Shown piece after piece: positions 25,177 through 32,862 of a stretch of DNA of 64,000 nucleotides. The stretch spans positions 1 through 64,000 of the forward strand of contig JAYGFA010000006.1 in assembly GCA_046582115.1 (NCBI GenBank), written 5' to 3'. The notes beneath the pieces were generated by a model. That model ran no database searches and was not told where the DNA came from. It saw only the letters and a list, made by a program, of their open reading frames with translations. The stretch's first letter is position 1. Each line of letters opens with the position of its first letter. This stretch comes from UBA11889 sp046582115. Lineage in GTDB: Bacteria; Pseudomonadota; Gammaproteobacteria; Pseudomonadales; Azotimanducaceae. A program made the translations under genes and the position numbers.

Positions 25177-26192
25177 CAGGAACCCGATGTATAACGCCTG
25201 TAGTCGTCCCAGAGTGCTTGCCGGAGCTCGGGATCGGATTCGGCCATAGCGGCTTCACGTAGTTGCCGGGCGACCACATCATCGTCCCTGGCATCAGGTA
25301 TGTCGGCCGGTAACGCCGTAATGACGGGTCCTGGCATCGTTACGGCACGCGTGTCCGTTCGGCCTGGGGTAGTGTCGGGCAGAGATCCTCCGCCCGAATT
25401 GGTTCCACCTCCCGTTGCCGTCTGCTCGATACCTGAGGTTATAACACGCTGATTTTGACCGGCACGATCATTCGATCGCGCGAGAACGATCTTTCGACCT
25501 TCAAGTATCTCACCATCGAAAACGTCCAACGCGCGCTCGAGTTCGTCGTCGCCGCGATTTCCCGATCCGCCTTCTTCATCGCCCTGCGCAGGGCTACCCG
25601 CTTGATTTTCGGCACCTGCAGTTTCGACCGATCGATCTCCTACCGATGTTCCATCGTTGGATTCGAGCGTTCCCGATTCCTCTGTACCTTCCATGCCAGC
25701 ATCCGCATCGGCAACCTCCTCGCCAGGTAGTTCAGTTGCAGTTTCCCAGCCGTCGTCACGCTCTCCCGATTCTGTCTCCGCAGGAGCCGTTGATGGTGGC
25801 GTCGGCGTCCCACCCGCGGTTGCAGGTTGATCGCCTTGATCACTTGATGATGCATCGTCTTTTGTGGTTGTTGAATCCGGCATCGAAGAGGGCGAAGGAA
25901 TCGATTGTTGGGACGTTGACGGTAGCGATGGAGTTGATGGTAAAGATTGTCTCGATGGCGAGGGCATCGATGGCGTCGAAGGCACCGATCGCTGTGAAGG
26001 TGATGGCATCGAGGGCATTGATGGGCTCGATGATGACGGCGATTGGGTCGACGGACTCGGTGAACCGCTCTGCGACGGTGGCTTTGGTGTCGAAGGTCGG
26101 CTGGTTGTCGACTGTGACGTACACCCGAAACTTAGCGTCAGCGCAGTTAGAGCGACAATCGAGAAAAGACGCCGCAGGCACCTATGGCCCAT
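25176..26192 (-). CDS. Serine/proline-rich repeat lipoprotein
   Basis: About 338 residues from the ATG at 26192, which has an AGGAGG ribosome site five bases upstream; an in-frame start at 26213 would weaken the signal peptide. LFSIVALTALTLSFGC is a lipoprotein signal. Next comes about 80 residues of low-complexity Ser/Pro sequence built from units like PSMPSPSRQSLPSTP, then an acidic, disordered stretch rich in Glu, Gly, Thr and Asp. The final 100 residues are more ordered (LERALDVFDGEILEGRKI, VVARQLREAAMAESDPELRQ). The Ser/Pro segment could be a wall-spanning spacer. No known domain. Confidence 0.75.
   Translation of the reverse strand: MGHRCLRRLFSIVALTALTLSFGCTSQSTTSRPSTPKPPSQSGSPSPSTQSPSSSSPSMPSMPSPSQRSVPSTPSMPSPSRQSLPSTPSLPSTSQQSIPSPSSMPDSTTTKDDASSSDQGDQPATAGGTPTPPSTAPAETESGERDDGWETATELPGEEVADADAGMEGTEESGTLESNDGTSVGDRSVETAGAENQAGSPAQGDEEGGSGNRGDDELERALDVFDGEILEGRKIVLARSNDRAGQNQRVITSGIEQTATGGGTNSGGGSLPDTTPGRTDTRAVTMPGPVITALPADIPDARDDDVVARQLREAAMAESDPELRQALWDDYRRYTSGS
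25870..26105 (-). repeat. Short tandem repeats encoding Ser/Pro-rich spacer
   Basis: Within the lipoprotein gene, units of roughly 30-45 bases recur imperfectly, encoding variants of SMPSPS, SVPSTPSMPSPS and SLPSTSQQS. The phase is kept, so all units are in frame. Such repeats can change length by slippage. The copy number cannot be fixed by eye because the units vary. Confidence 0.6.
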
Positions 26193-26329
26193 GTGCTCCT
26201 CCTTTGTACGCAAACTTTAACGTCATTAATGTGAATCCTGGGTGAACGTACTCCCATCAGGACCGATTGGGTAGTTTTGTTGTTACCGCGTTTCCAGCGT
26301 TTATCACCCGCAGGCGCCAGCGTGAAAAC

Positions 26330-27730
26330 CTATCGATCGGGTCCATTGCTGCCGCCACGAGATAGGGGGCCGGGGTAGTAGGTAAAGGTGTGTGTGATTC
26401 GGACATCAGGCGTAATAACGGCTCTTCCATCTTCGAAAGCGGGCCGATAACGCGCTTTGCGGGCTTGTTTGCGAACCAGAAAATCACTCCCTGGGGGTTC
26501 GGCGTGTTCGGTGACCAAATTGGTGACGGAACCGCGTTTATTGACCGTGAAAGAAAGCTCAACGAAACCCTTGGTTGCCCGAGTGCGCGTTCCATCTGTG
26601 GGAGTTTTTGGTCCTTGTGGAAGTGCCAAATAAATGGGTTTTGGGGATCGGAGTTCCCGATCGATAAATGCAGTTGAGGAATGGCTGTCAAATGAGATCC
26701 AGACGTCTTCGTAGAGGATTTGCGCACGCTTATTTTGTTGGAAGAGAAGATACCAGTCAGCGAGATCGAGCTTAGCCGTAGCGATCTCTTCAATATCTGC
26801 GTCGCTTTGTGCGATCAACATTTTTACGATTTCGATCAAAGCGGTTTCGCCTTCGCGAAAGTTGTTTATGCGTGTGGGGGGTAGTCGACTTAGATCCCTC
26901 GCCGAGCCTTTACGCCGACTTGCAACGATAGCTTCAATATTGGGAATCTCTGCCGGCCTGAATTTTTCCAACCTATATGTACTTGCGATGCCGCGTAGGG
27001 CTTGGATAAGGATGGGGTGACCATCGCCGTAATGAGTTTGGGCAAGCGCACGAGCTTTCTCGTAGAACGTCCTTGCCATGAAGATGTTGTAGGTTCTTGA
27101 GTACCAATCGGCAAGAACGAAAGTACCCGGGATAAGCGCGATTTCATCTGCGCGCTGATCGAAATTTCGTTCGAGCACGTGGTAGGCGTATTCATGTCGA
27201 TCGTTTGCCGTCGCAATATCGCCTTTGGCGTAATGTGCGTTCGCCTCCCGATAGACTACGGCCACTTGTGCGGGATCGTGAAGACCGGCGTTAACGCGGG
27301 TTACGTGCAGGGCCCGATCGTAGGCGTTGAGCGCGTTGTCGTAATCACCGTATCCGGCAAGCCCGTCGCCGAGTACTAGTAGTGGTTCGACCAGAGCACT
27401 GTCGTATCGTCCCCATAAGGCCTCGGTTCGGCCGATCTCACTTTCAGCCAGTCGGATTGCCTCTTCGTATTCGCCCGTCTCGATTTGATCTTTCGCTATC
27501 TCGAGCGCTTCGTTAGTGTCATTTACGTTGTTTAAAGAGAATGTATCAGTGGGCTGTATCGCAGACTCGGTGGCAACAGAGTCGCTTCCCAGTGCACCAA
27601 TAGCGTGGTTTGTCAGAAGCGGCGCGACGACACATAGCAACCAGAGTTTATTTGTGCGCGATAAGTTTTCGCGCCATTGAAAAAGGACGAATCTTGGCTC
27701 CCTCGCGATCGATGATGAACTGCTAATCAT
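26330..27730 (-). CDS. TPR protein with TonB C-terminal domain
   Basis: A 466-residue protein. The N-terminus carries one hydrophobic stretch (KLWLLCVVAPLLTNHAIGA, about 28-46), either a signal peptide or an anchor. Residues about 65-260 contain TPR-like repeats (GEYEEAIRLAESEI, GDYDNALNAYDRALHV, KGDIATANDRHEYAYHV). The C-terminal domain from about 375 (KGFVELSFTVNKRGSVTNLV, RYRPAFEDGRAVITPDVRI) is a TonB C-terminal domain. It is the first gene of the leftward envelope cluster, 138 bases ahead of the lipoprotein gene at 26192. A TonB domain at the head of a run that also has an ExbB-type channel and ExbD-like helices is consistent with energy coupling. Confidence 0.82.
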   Translation of the reverse strand: MISSSSSIAREPRFVLFQWRENLSRTNKLWLLCVVAPLLTNHAIGALGSDSVATESAIQPTDTFSLNNVNDTNEALEIAKDQIETGEYEEAIRLAESEIGRTEALWGRYDSALVEPLLVLGDGLAGYGDYDNALNAYDRALHVTRVNAGLHDPAQVAVVYREANAHYAKGDIATANDRHEYAYHVLERNFDQRADEIALIPGTFVLADWYSRTYNIFMARTFYEKARALAQTHYGDGHPILIQALRGIASTYRLEKFRPAEIPNIEAIVASRRKGSARDLSRLPPTRINNFREGETALIEIVKMLIAQSDADIEEIATAKLDLADWYLLFQQNKRAQILYEDVWISFDSHSSTAFIDRELRSPKPIYLALPQGPKTPTDGTRTRATKGFVELSFTVNKRGSVTNLVTEHAEPPGSDFLVRKQARKARYRPAFEDGRAVITPDVRITHTFTYYPGPLSRGGSNGPDR

Positions 27731-27833
27731 CAGGATCTCACCAGCAAGCGTACGGTGTCCGCGGTGTGCTTGGTCTTTCTGGACACAGTCAACGGCGTGT
27801 TCGTTATGACGGATTCAGCTAAGATCGTCCATC

Positions 27834-28064
27834 GTGACGGATATTGAACACGAAATCGACACGCGCGGGTTGCTGTGTCCTGAGCCATTGATGTTGGTGA
27901 GGAATAAAATTCGCGAAATGACCTCGGGCGAATCCTTGCGCATCGAGTCCACGGACCCTTCGACAAAAAGGGACTTCACGAATTTCTGCCGTTTTATGGG
28001 TCACCAGTTAGTCCAGTGTTCGGAAAATGGGGATGTCTTCGAGTACGTCATTAAGAAGGGGTGA
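27834..28064 (+). CDS. tusA: Sulfur carrier protein TusA
   Basis: A 76-residue TusA/SirA-fold protein that relays persulfide sulfur for tRNA 2-thiouridine and other targets. The reactive cysteine is in RGLLCPEPLMLVRN, the family signature. FCRFMGHQLVQ and FEYVIKKG complete the fold. The start is a GTG at 27834. It diverges from the TonB/TPR gene. Confidence 0.93.
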   Translation: MTDIEHEIDTRGLLCPEPLMLVRNKIREMTSGESLRIESTDPSTKRDFTNFCRFMGHQLVQCSENGDVFEYVIKKG

Positions 28065-28076
28065 CGACTTAGCGAT

Positions 28077-28532
28077 ATGACCCCAGAACATTATTTTGCT
28101 TACGGTAGCAATATGGATCCTGCTCGCGTGGTTGATCGCGGGATTCAATTTACGCGGATATCGGCTGCAGTTCTTGTTGGATACGACCTGCTTTTTAACA
28201 AGCGTTCGCGCGAGCAGAAGGGGGCGGGGCACGCGAATATTGTTGTAGAGCCGGGTGGACAAGTCGAGGGCGTTCTATACGAACTTGAAGGCCCAAATGA
28301 AATCGAGAAGATGGACGTGTTCGAGTATGTTCCTACGAATTACAACCGTGAAGTTGTGATCGTCACGACGCAGACCGACCAGCTACTTGCATGGGCCTAC
28401 GTCGCGAATCCGGCAGTGGTTTTGTCCGGATTAACCCCGCCTTGTTGGTACATGACTCATCTTCTTGGCGGACGTACATATTTGAGCGATCGCTATATTG
28501 AAATGTTGGAGTCCGTCAAATGCATACCTTGA
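28077..28532 (+). CDS. Gamma-glutamylcyclotransferase-family protein
   Basis: A 151-residue GGCT/AIG2-fold protein. YFAYGSNMDP is the cofactor-free binding loop, and GVLYELEGPNEIEKMD contains the conserved acidic residues of the active site. Proteins of this fold form 5-oxoproline from gamma-glutamyl amino acids or deprotect gamma-glutamylamines; the exact substrate is unknown. It starts 12 bases after tusA and its end overlaps epmC by 13 bases, so the run tusA-GGCT-epmC-FAD oxidoreductase looks like one operon. Confidence 0.82.
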   Translation: MTPEHYFAYGSNMDPARVVDRGIQFTRISAAVLVGYDLLFNKRSREQKGAGHANIVVEPGGQVEGVLYELEGPNEIEKMDVFEYVPTNYNREVVIVTTQTDQLLAWAYVANPAVVLSGLTPPCWYMTHLLGGRTYLSDRYIEMLESVKCIP

Positions 28533-29029
28533 GTCATTCTGAAGTTGCGCGCGTGTTTAATCGCACTTTTCCTGACCGCGGCGTCGTGATGTCCGGTGGA
28601 TATGCTGAGCCGCTATACGTCCCGGGCATCAACTCAGCGCAAATGCGATATACGCGTGACCATACTGAGAGTGCCTTGCACGAAGCTGCCCATTGGCGCA
28701 TTACTGGACGACCGCGTCGGCGATTAACGGATTACGGGTATTTATATTCGCCACCGCTGGGAACGGGGATGGACCGAGCGCGATTCGAAGTTGCCGAAGT
28801 CGAGGCGCAGTCCATGGAATTGCTGTTTGCGGAGGCGGCGGGCAGCCAATTTCGAGCGCGTGCTGATGACATCAACGTATTCCCGTTTTTGTTGGAAGCG
28901 TTTAGGTATCGGATTCTCGAACGTGCCCACGAACGACGTCGGACGGGCTTGAGCAGCCACGCAGACAAAATCCGAGCAGCTCTTTATTTCGAACGACACC
29001 GAATCCGGACGTCGCTGCTACGTGGCTGA
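28520..29029 (+). CDS. epmC: Elongation factor P hydroxylase EpmC
   Basis: A 169-residue protein of the EpmC (YfcM) family, which hydroxylates the lysylated lysine of EF-P. The metal-site LHEAAHW (HExxH type) and the surrounding GRPRRRLTDYGYLYSPP are family hallmarks, along with FEVAEVEAQSMELLFAEA. epmA, epmB and efp are not in the window. The start overlaps the previous gene, and the end overlaps the FAD oxidoreductase start by 8 bases. Confidence 0.88.
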   Translation: MHTLSHSEVARVFNRTFPDRGVVMSGGYAEPLYVPGINSAQMRYTRDHTESALHEAAHWRITGRPRRRLTDYGYLYSPPLGTGMDRARFEVAEVEAQSMELLFAEAAGSQFRARADDINVFPFLLEAFRYRILERAHERRRTGLSSHADKIRAALYFERHRIRTSLLRG

Positions 29030-30098
29030 GAAGTGTGACTGCATCGTTATCGGCGCTGGTGCGGTCGGCCTTGCCGTTGCTAGGGCGCTTGCGCGCGCCG
29101 GACGGGAGGTCCTGGTACTAGAACGCCACGATGCTATTGGGACAGAAACGTCGAGCCGAAACTCCGAGGTGATTCATGCTGGAATTTACTATCCCACGGG
29201 CTCGCTGAAAGCTCGAATGTGCGTCCGGGGCAAAGAGCTCTTATACGAGCACTGCGAGGACTATCGTGTTCCCTACGAGCGAATCGGCAAAATAATTGTT
29301 GCTACGTCGACACGGCAATGTGACACGTTGCGCGACTATCAGCGGCAGGCGAAAGAGAACGGCGTTGGCGAACTGCGGTGGCTGTCGCAACGCGATGTGG
29401 AGAAGTTGGAACCCGCAGTCGCGTGCCGGGCCGGGGTTCTTTCGCCTAGTACAGGCATCATCGACAGTCATTCTTTCATGTTGAGTTTGCTTGGTGACCT
29501 TGAAGCGCACCACGGCGTAATTTCCTACCTCACTGAAGTGTCGGCAATAACCACGGATCCAGGTATTAGGGTTGCGTGTGATGGATTCGAATTGGCTCCG
29601 CGGATATTGGTCAATTCAACCGGTCTCGATGCACCGGCACTGTCACCTGTCACCGGAACGACGCATCGTGGATATTTCGCGAAGGGTCACTACTACGTTC
29701 TTTCGGGACGGTCGCCGTTTAACCGATTGGTTTACCCCGTTACAGGGGCCGGTGGTTTAGGCGTGCATGTAACGCTTGATCTTGCACATCAGACGCGGTT
29801 TGGTCCCGATGTGGTATGGACAGACAGTCCGGACTATACGTTTGAGACGTCAAATCTCGAGCACTTTATCCACGCGATCCGCCGTTACTATCCGGATCTT
29901 GATGCCAGTCGATTGCACCCGGGGTATACAGGCATCCGACCGAAACTGGCCCCTGCAGGCGCACCAACATCCGATTTCGTAATCAACGGTCCCGAGCGGA
30001 CGGGTATTTCGGGATACGTAGATTTGCTCGGCATTGAGTCGCCCGGGTTGACGGCCTCTCTCGCTATTGCAGAATGGGTGGTTGAGCTCGTTGCTTAA
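29022..30098 (+). CDS. FAD-dependent oxidoreductase, L-2-hydroxyglutarate oxidase-like
   Basis: A 358-residue DAO-family flavoprotein. The N-terminal CIVIGAGAVGLAVARALA binds FAD, and TSSRNSEVIHAGIYYPTGS is the conserved stretch of the LhgO/YgaF branch. PVTGAGGLGVHVTLDL and HPGYTGIRPKL lie in the substrate part. The likely reaction is oxidation of an L-2-hydroxy acid such as L-2-hydroxyglutarate. The start is a GTG at 29022. Confidence 0.82.
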   Translation: MAEKCDCIVIGAGAVGLAVARALARAGREVLVLERHDAIGTETSSRNSEVIHAGIYYPTGSLKARMCVRGKELLYEHCEDYRVPYERIGKIIVATSTRQCDTLRDYQRQAKENGVGELRWLSQRDVEKLEPAVACRAGVLSPSTGIIDSHSFMLSLLGDLEAHHGVISYLTEVSAITTDPGIRVACDGFELAPRILVNSTGLDAPALSPVTGTTHRGYFAKGHYYVLSGRSPFNRLVYPVTGAGGLGVHVTLDLAHQTRFGPDVVWTDSPDYTFETSNLEHFIHAIRRYYPDLDASRLHPGYTGIRPKLAPAGAPTSDFVINGPERTGISGYVDLLGIESPGLTASLAIAEWVVELVA

Positions 30099-30128
30099 TG
30101 AAGGAATCGTAAGGAAACCGCTCGACGA

Positions 30129-31031
30129 ATGATGGATTCAACCGATGCGACGCGGGTTTGCCTCGCGAGGCTAGATACTGCGGAAGGGCCCCGGCGACTC
30201 TTACACGGTCGGGGTGGCAGTTATACAGGGCATCGCCATGTGGTTGTCGATTGGTATCCCCCGTACGTTTTGATCGGGTCATTTGATGGAGAACACTATG
30301 CTGATCTCGCAGGAGAACTCGCAGCACGATCGGAAGTCGAAGGCGTGCTGCTCCAATCACGTCGCGGGCGAGAAACCTCAGCGAAGAGTGTAATAGGTCA
30401 TGTTCCTGAGGAGTTTCTTTGCCAGGAACGGGGATTAACTTTTCGGATACGTCCGTACCGCGCACAGAATGTTGGCCTGTTTTTGGATATAGCGCCCGTT
30501 CGTGATTGGGTTCGCGAAAAGGCGCGGAACAAAAAAATCTTGAATCTCTTTGCGTATACCTGCGCCTTCTCGGTGTACGCGATGGCGGGTGGTGCCGAGG
30601 TTGTAATAAATAATGACATGAGCCGCGCAGCGCTCGATTGGGGACGGGACAATCATCGGATGAATCGACACGACTTAGGCCGGGTCAAAATGTTAGCGCA
30701 CAACGTCTTTCGTTCTTGGGGCAAGCTCAGGAAGCTCGGCCCCTTCGATACAGTGATTTGTGACCCGCCGACCCACCAGCGGGGCAGCTTTGTTGCCGAG
30801 GCGGATTATGCGCGGGTGATTAAACGTCTAACTAGCCTAGTAAAACCCGGAGGTGATGTGTTGATCTGTCTTAATTCCCCATTTCTCGGCAGACGGTTCA
30901 TCGCGGACCAAATGAGTCGGTACGCCGACAAACTCACTCTCCAAGATTGGCTGCGGACCTCAACGGATTTCAACGAGGTAAATGCCGAAGCCGGGCTAAA
31001 GGTTGGCCACTACCGCCATGGAACGACCTAA
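30129..31031 (+). CDS. RlmI/RlmK-type class I SAM methyltransferase
   Basis: A 300-residue methyltransferase with an RlmI/RlmK-like catalytic core. FRIRPYRAQNVGLFLDIAPVR (in the form of FRIRPYRAQ and GLFLDIAPVRD) precedes motif I (ILNLFAYTCAFSVYAM), and ICDPPTHQRGSF is motif IV, a DPP(T/S) signature of rRNA/RNA modification enzymes. It lacks the PUA domain of RlmI and is shorter. The target, probably 23S rRNA, is inferred from the family. Confidence 0.8.
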   Translation: MMDSTDATRVCLARLDTAEGPRRLLHGRGGSYTGHRHVVVDWYPPYVLIGSFDGEHYADLAGELAARSEVEGVLLQSRRGRETSAKSVIGHVPEEFLCQERGLTFRIRPYRAQNVGLFLDIAPVRDWVREKARNKKILNLFAYTCAFSVYAMAGGAEVVINNDMSRAALDWGRDNHRMNRHDLGRVKMLAHNVFRSWGKLRKLGPFDTVICDPPTHQRGSFVAEADYARVIKRLTSLVKPGGDVLICLNSPFLGRRFIADQMSRYADKLTLQDWLRTSTDFNEVNAEAGLKVGHYRHGTT

Positions 31032-31080
31032 ATAAGGCCGAGGCTTGAACTCGCTGCGGCACTAAAGCTGACGGTGGCGT

Positions 31081-32352
31081 TTATGTTTGCCGGTAATGTT
31101 CGAGAAAATGTCCGATGCGATCGATCGCAGTTGTAAGCTCTTCAGCGCGAGGCAAAAAGACGATACGGAAGTGATTCGGTTCCGGATGATTAAAGCCGCT
31201 GCCTTGCACAACGAGGATTTTTTCTTGTCGTAGCAAGTCGAGCACGAATTTCTCGTCATTCGAGATATTGAAACGGTCCACATCTATGCGAGGAAATAGA
31301 TAGAAAGCGCCCTTGGGTTTAGTACACTCGAGCCCTTCGATGGCATTTACACGCTCGTATGCGGTATTTCGCTGTTCGAAAAGCGCTCCACCGGGCCGTA
31401 GGTATTCGTTGATACTTTGGTAGCCGCCGAGTGCAGTTTGAATTGCATGTTGTGCAGGTACGTTTGCACAGAGTCTCATCGAGGCCAGGATATTCAAGCC
31501 TTCCAGGTAGTCTTTGGCTCGATGTTTGGGACCGCTAACGACCATCCATCCCATCCGGAAGCCGGCGACGCGATAAGCTTTCGACAGCCCATCAAACGTT
31601 AACGTAAGAACGTCCTCAGAAAGTGATCCGAGGGGGATATGTTCAACGTCGTCGTAAACGATCTTTGAATAGATTTCATCCGAAAATAACACGAGGTCTT
31701 TCTGTCTCGCCCAACCCACGATGTCGGTTAGCGCTTGGCGTTCGTACACAGCGCCGGTAGGGTTGTTTGGGTTAATGACTACGATCCCACGCGTTTTACG
31801 ATTTGTTTTCTCGCGGATGTCATTGATGTCGGGTTGCCAATCTGACCCTTCATCACATCTATAATGGACGGGATTGGCGCCGCTCAGGCGAGCGGCGGCG
31901 GTCCACAGCGGATAATCTGGCGCGGGTATGAGAATTTCGTCGCCGTCGTTTAACAATCCCTGCATAGCCATGACGATGAGTTCGCTGATTCCGTTACCCA
32001 GGAAAATGTCAGCGACATCTACATCCGCGATGCCCGTCTTTTGATATTCCTGCATCACCGCTTTACGCGCTGAGTAGAGGCCTTTTGAATTCTCGTATCC
32101 CTGGGAGTTAGGAAGATTGTGGATAACGTCGCGCAGTATTTCTTCAGGTGCATGGAACCCAAAGGGTGCTGGATTGCCGATGTTCAATTTGAGAATCCGA
32201 TGGCCTTCCTCTTCGAGTCTTTCGGCTTCGTGCAGCACGGGCCCGCGAATCTCATAGCATACGTCACTGAGTTTCGAGGACTTAACGATAGGTCTCCGTC
32301 CAGCCGGGGCCAGATCGATCATCTTATTAGGTTGGTGTTCGCTCCGTTGCAT
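31081..32352 (-). CDS. alaA: Glutamate-pyruvate aminotransferase AlaA
   Basis: A class I/II aminotransferase, nearly colinear with E. coli AlaA from SSKLSDVCYEIRGPVL to the end. LKLNIGNPAPFGFHAP, GNGISELIVMAMQGLL, NPNNPTGAVY and the lysine region TFDGLSKAYRVAGFR are conserved. It makes alanine from pyruvate. The frame is open up to 32595, but that would cross the divergent msrB, so the start is probably the ATG at 32352 or the one at 32322. No strong ribosome site is seen at either. Confidence 0.92.
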   Translation of the reverse strand: MQRSEHQPNKMIDLAPAGRRPIVKSSKLSDVCYEIRGPVLHEAERLEEEGHRILKLNIGNPAPFGFHAPEEILRDVIHNLPNSQGYENSKGLYSARKAVMQEYQKTGIADVDVADIFLGNGISELIVMAMQGLLNDGDEILIPAPDYPLWTAAARLSGANPVHYRCDEGSDWQPDINDIREKTNRKTRGIVVINPNNPTGAVYERQALTDIVGWARQKDLVLFSDEIYSKIVYDDVEHIPLGSLSEDVLTLTFDGLSKAYRVAGFRMGWMVVSGPKHRAKDYLEGLNILASMRLCANVPAQHAIQTALGGYQSINEYLRPGGALFEQRNTAYERVNAIEGLECTKPKGAFYLFPRIDVDRFNISNDEKFVLDLLRQEKILVVQGSGFNHPEPNHFRIVFLPRAEELTTAIDRIGHFLEHYRQT

Positions 32353-32416
32353 CCGATCTGCGGGTCCGTAAAATCTAAATGTAGACAGACCACGCATCGT
32401 AGCAGGAGGCCGTAAC

Positions 32417-32821
32417 ATGAGTAAGGTCGTCAAATCTGACGAAGAATGGCGTGCCGAATTGTCGCCACACGAATTTGAAATTACGCGGCGCGCGGCGACG
32501 GAACAAGCTTTTACGGGCGAATATTGTGAAACCAAAACGCCAGGTACGTATCTATGTCGATGTTGTGGTGAACCGTTATTTGATTCAAACACCAAATACG
32601 ACTCAGGAAGTGGTTGGCCCAGCTTCTACGAGCCGATCAACAGTGAGGTGGTTGATACCCGCGAAGATCGAACAATGTTCATGTTACGCACCGAAATTCT
32701 TTGTTCACAGTGTGACGCTCATCTCGGTCACCTGTTCCCTGACGGCCCAGCTCCGACAGGACTCCGTTTCTGCATGAATTCGGCGTCGCTTAAACTTGAT
32801 ACGTCTGAAGAGAACGAATAG
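32417..32821 (+). CDS. msrB: Peptide methionine (R)-S-oxide reductase MsrB
   Basis: A 134-residue MsrB. The zinc cysteines are in CRCCGEPLF and CSQCDAHLGH, DSGSGWPSF is the substrate pocket, and RFCMNSASL has the catalytic cysteine. It reduces methionine-R-sulfoxide in proteins. The gene diverges from alaA, with an AGGAGG run at 32403-32408 before its ATG. Confidence 0.95.
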   Translation: MSKVVKSDEEWRAELSPHEFEITRRAATEQAFTGEYCETKTPGTYLCRCCGEPLFDSNTKYDSGSGWPSFYEPINSEVVDTREDRTMFMLRTEILCSQCDAHLGHLFPDGPAPTGLRFCMNSASLKLDTSEENE

Positions 32822-32862
32822 TTGCTTTCGGTAAGAATTGATAAACGCATACCGTACTGTCC

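Noticed and set aside
25646..26245. Long frames on both strands over the Ser/Pro lipoprotein
   Set aside because: Repeats of TCG/GAT-rich codons leave all frames free of stops; only the leftward frame at 25176-26192 has a signal peptide and ribosome site.
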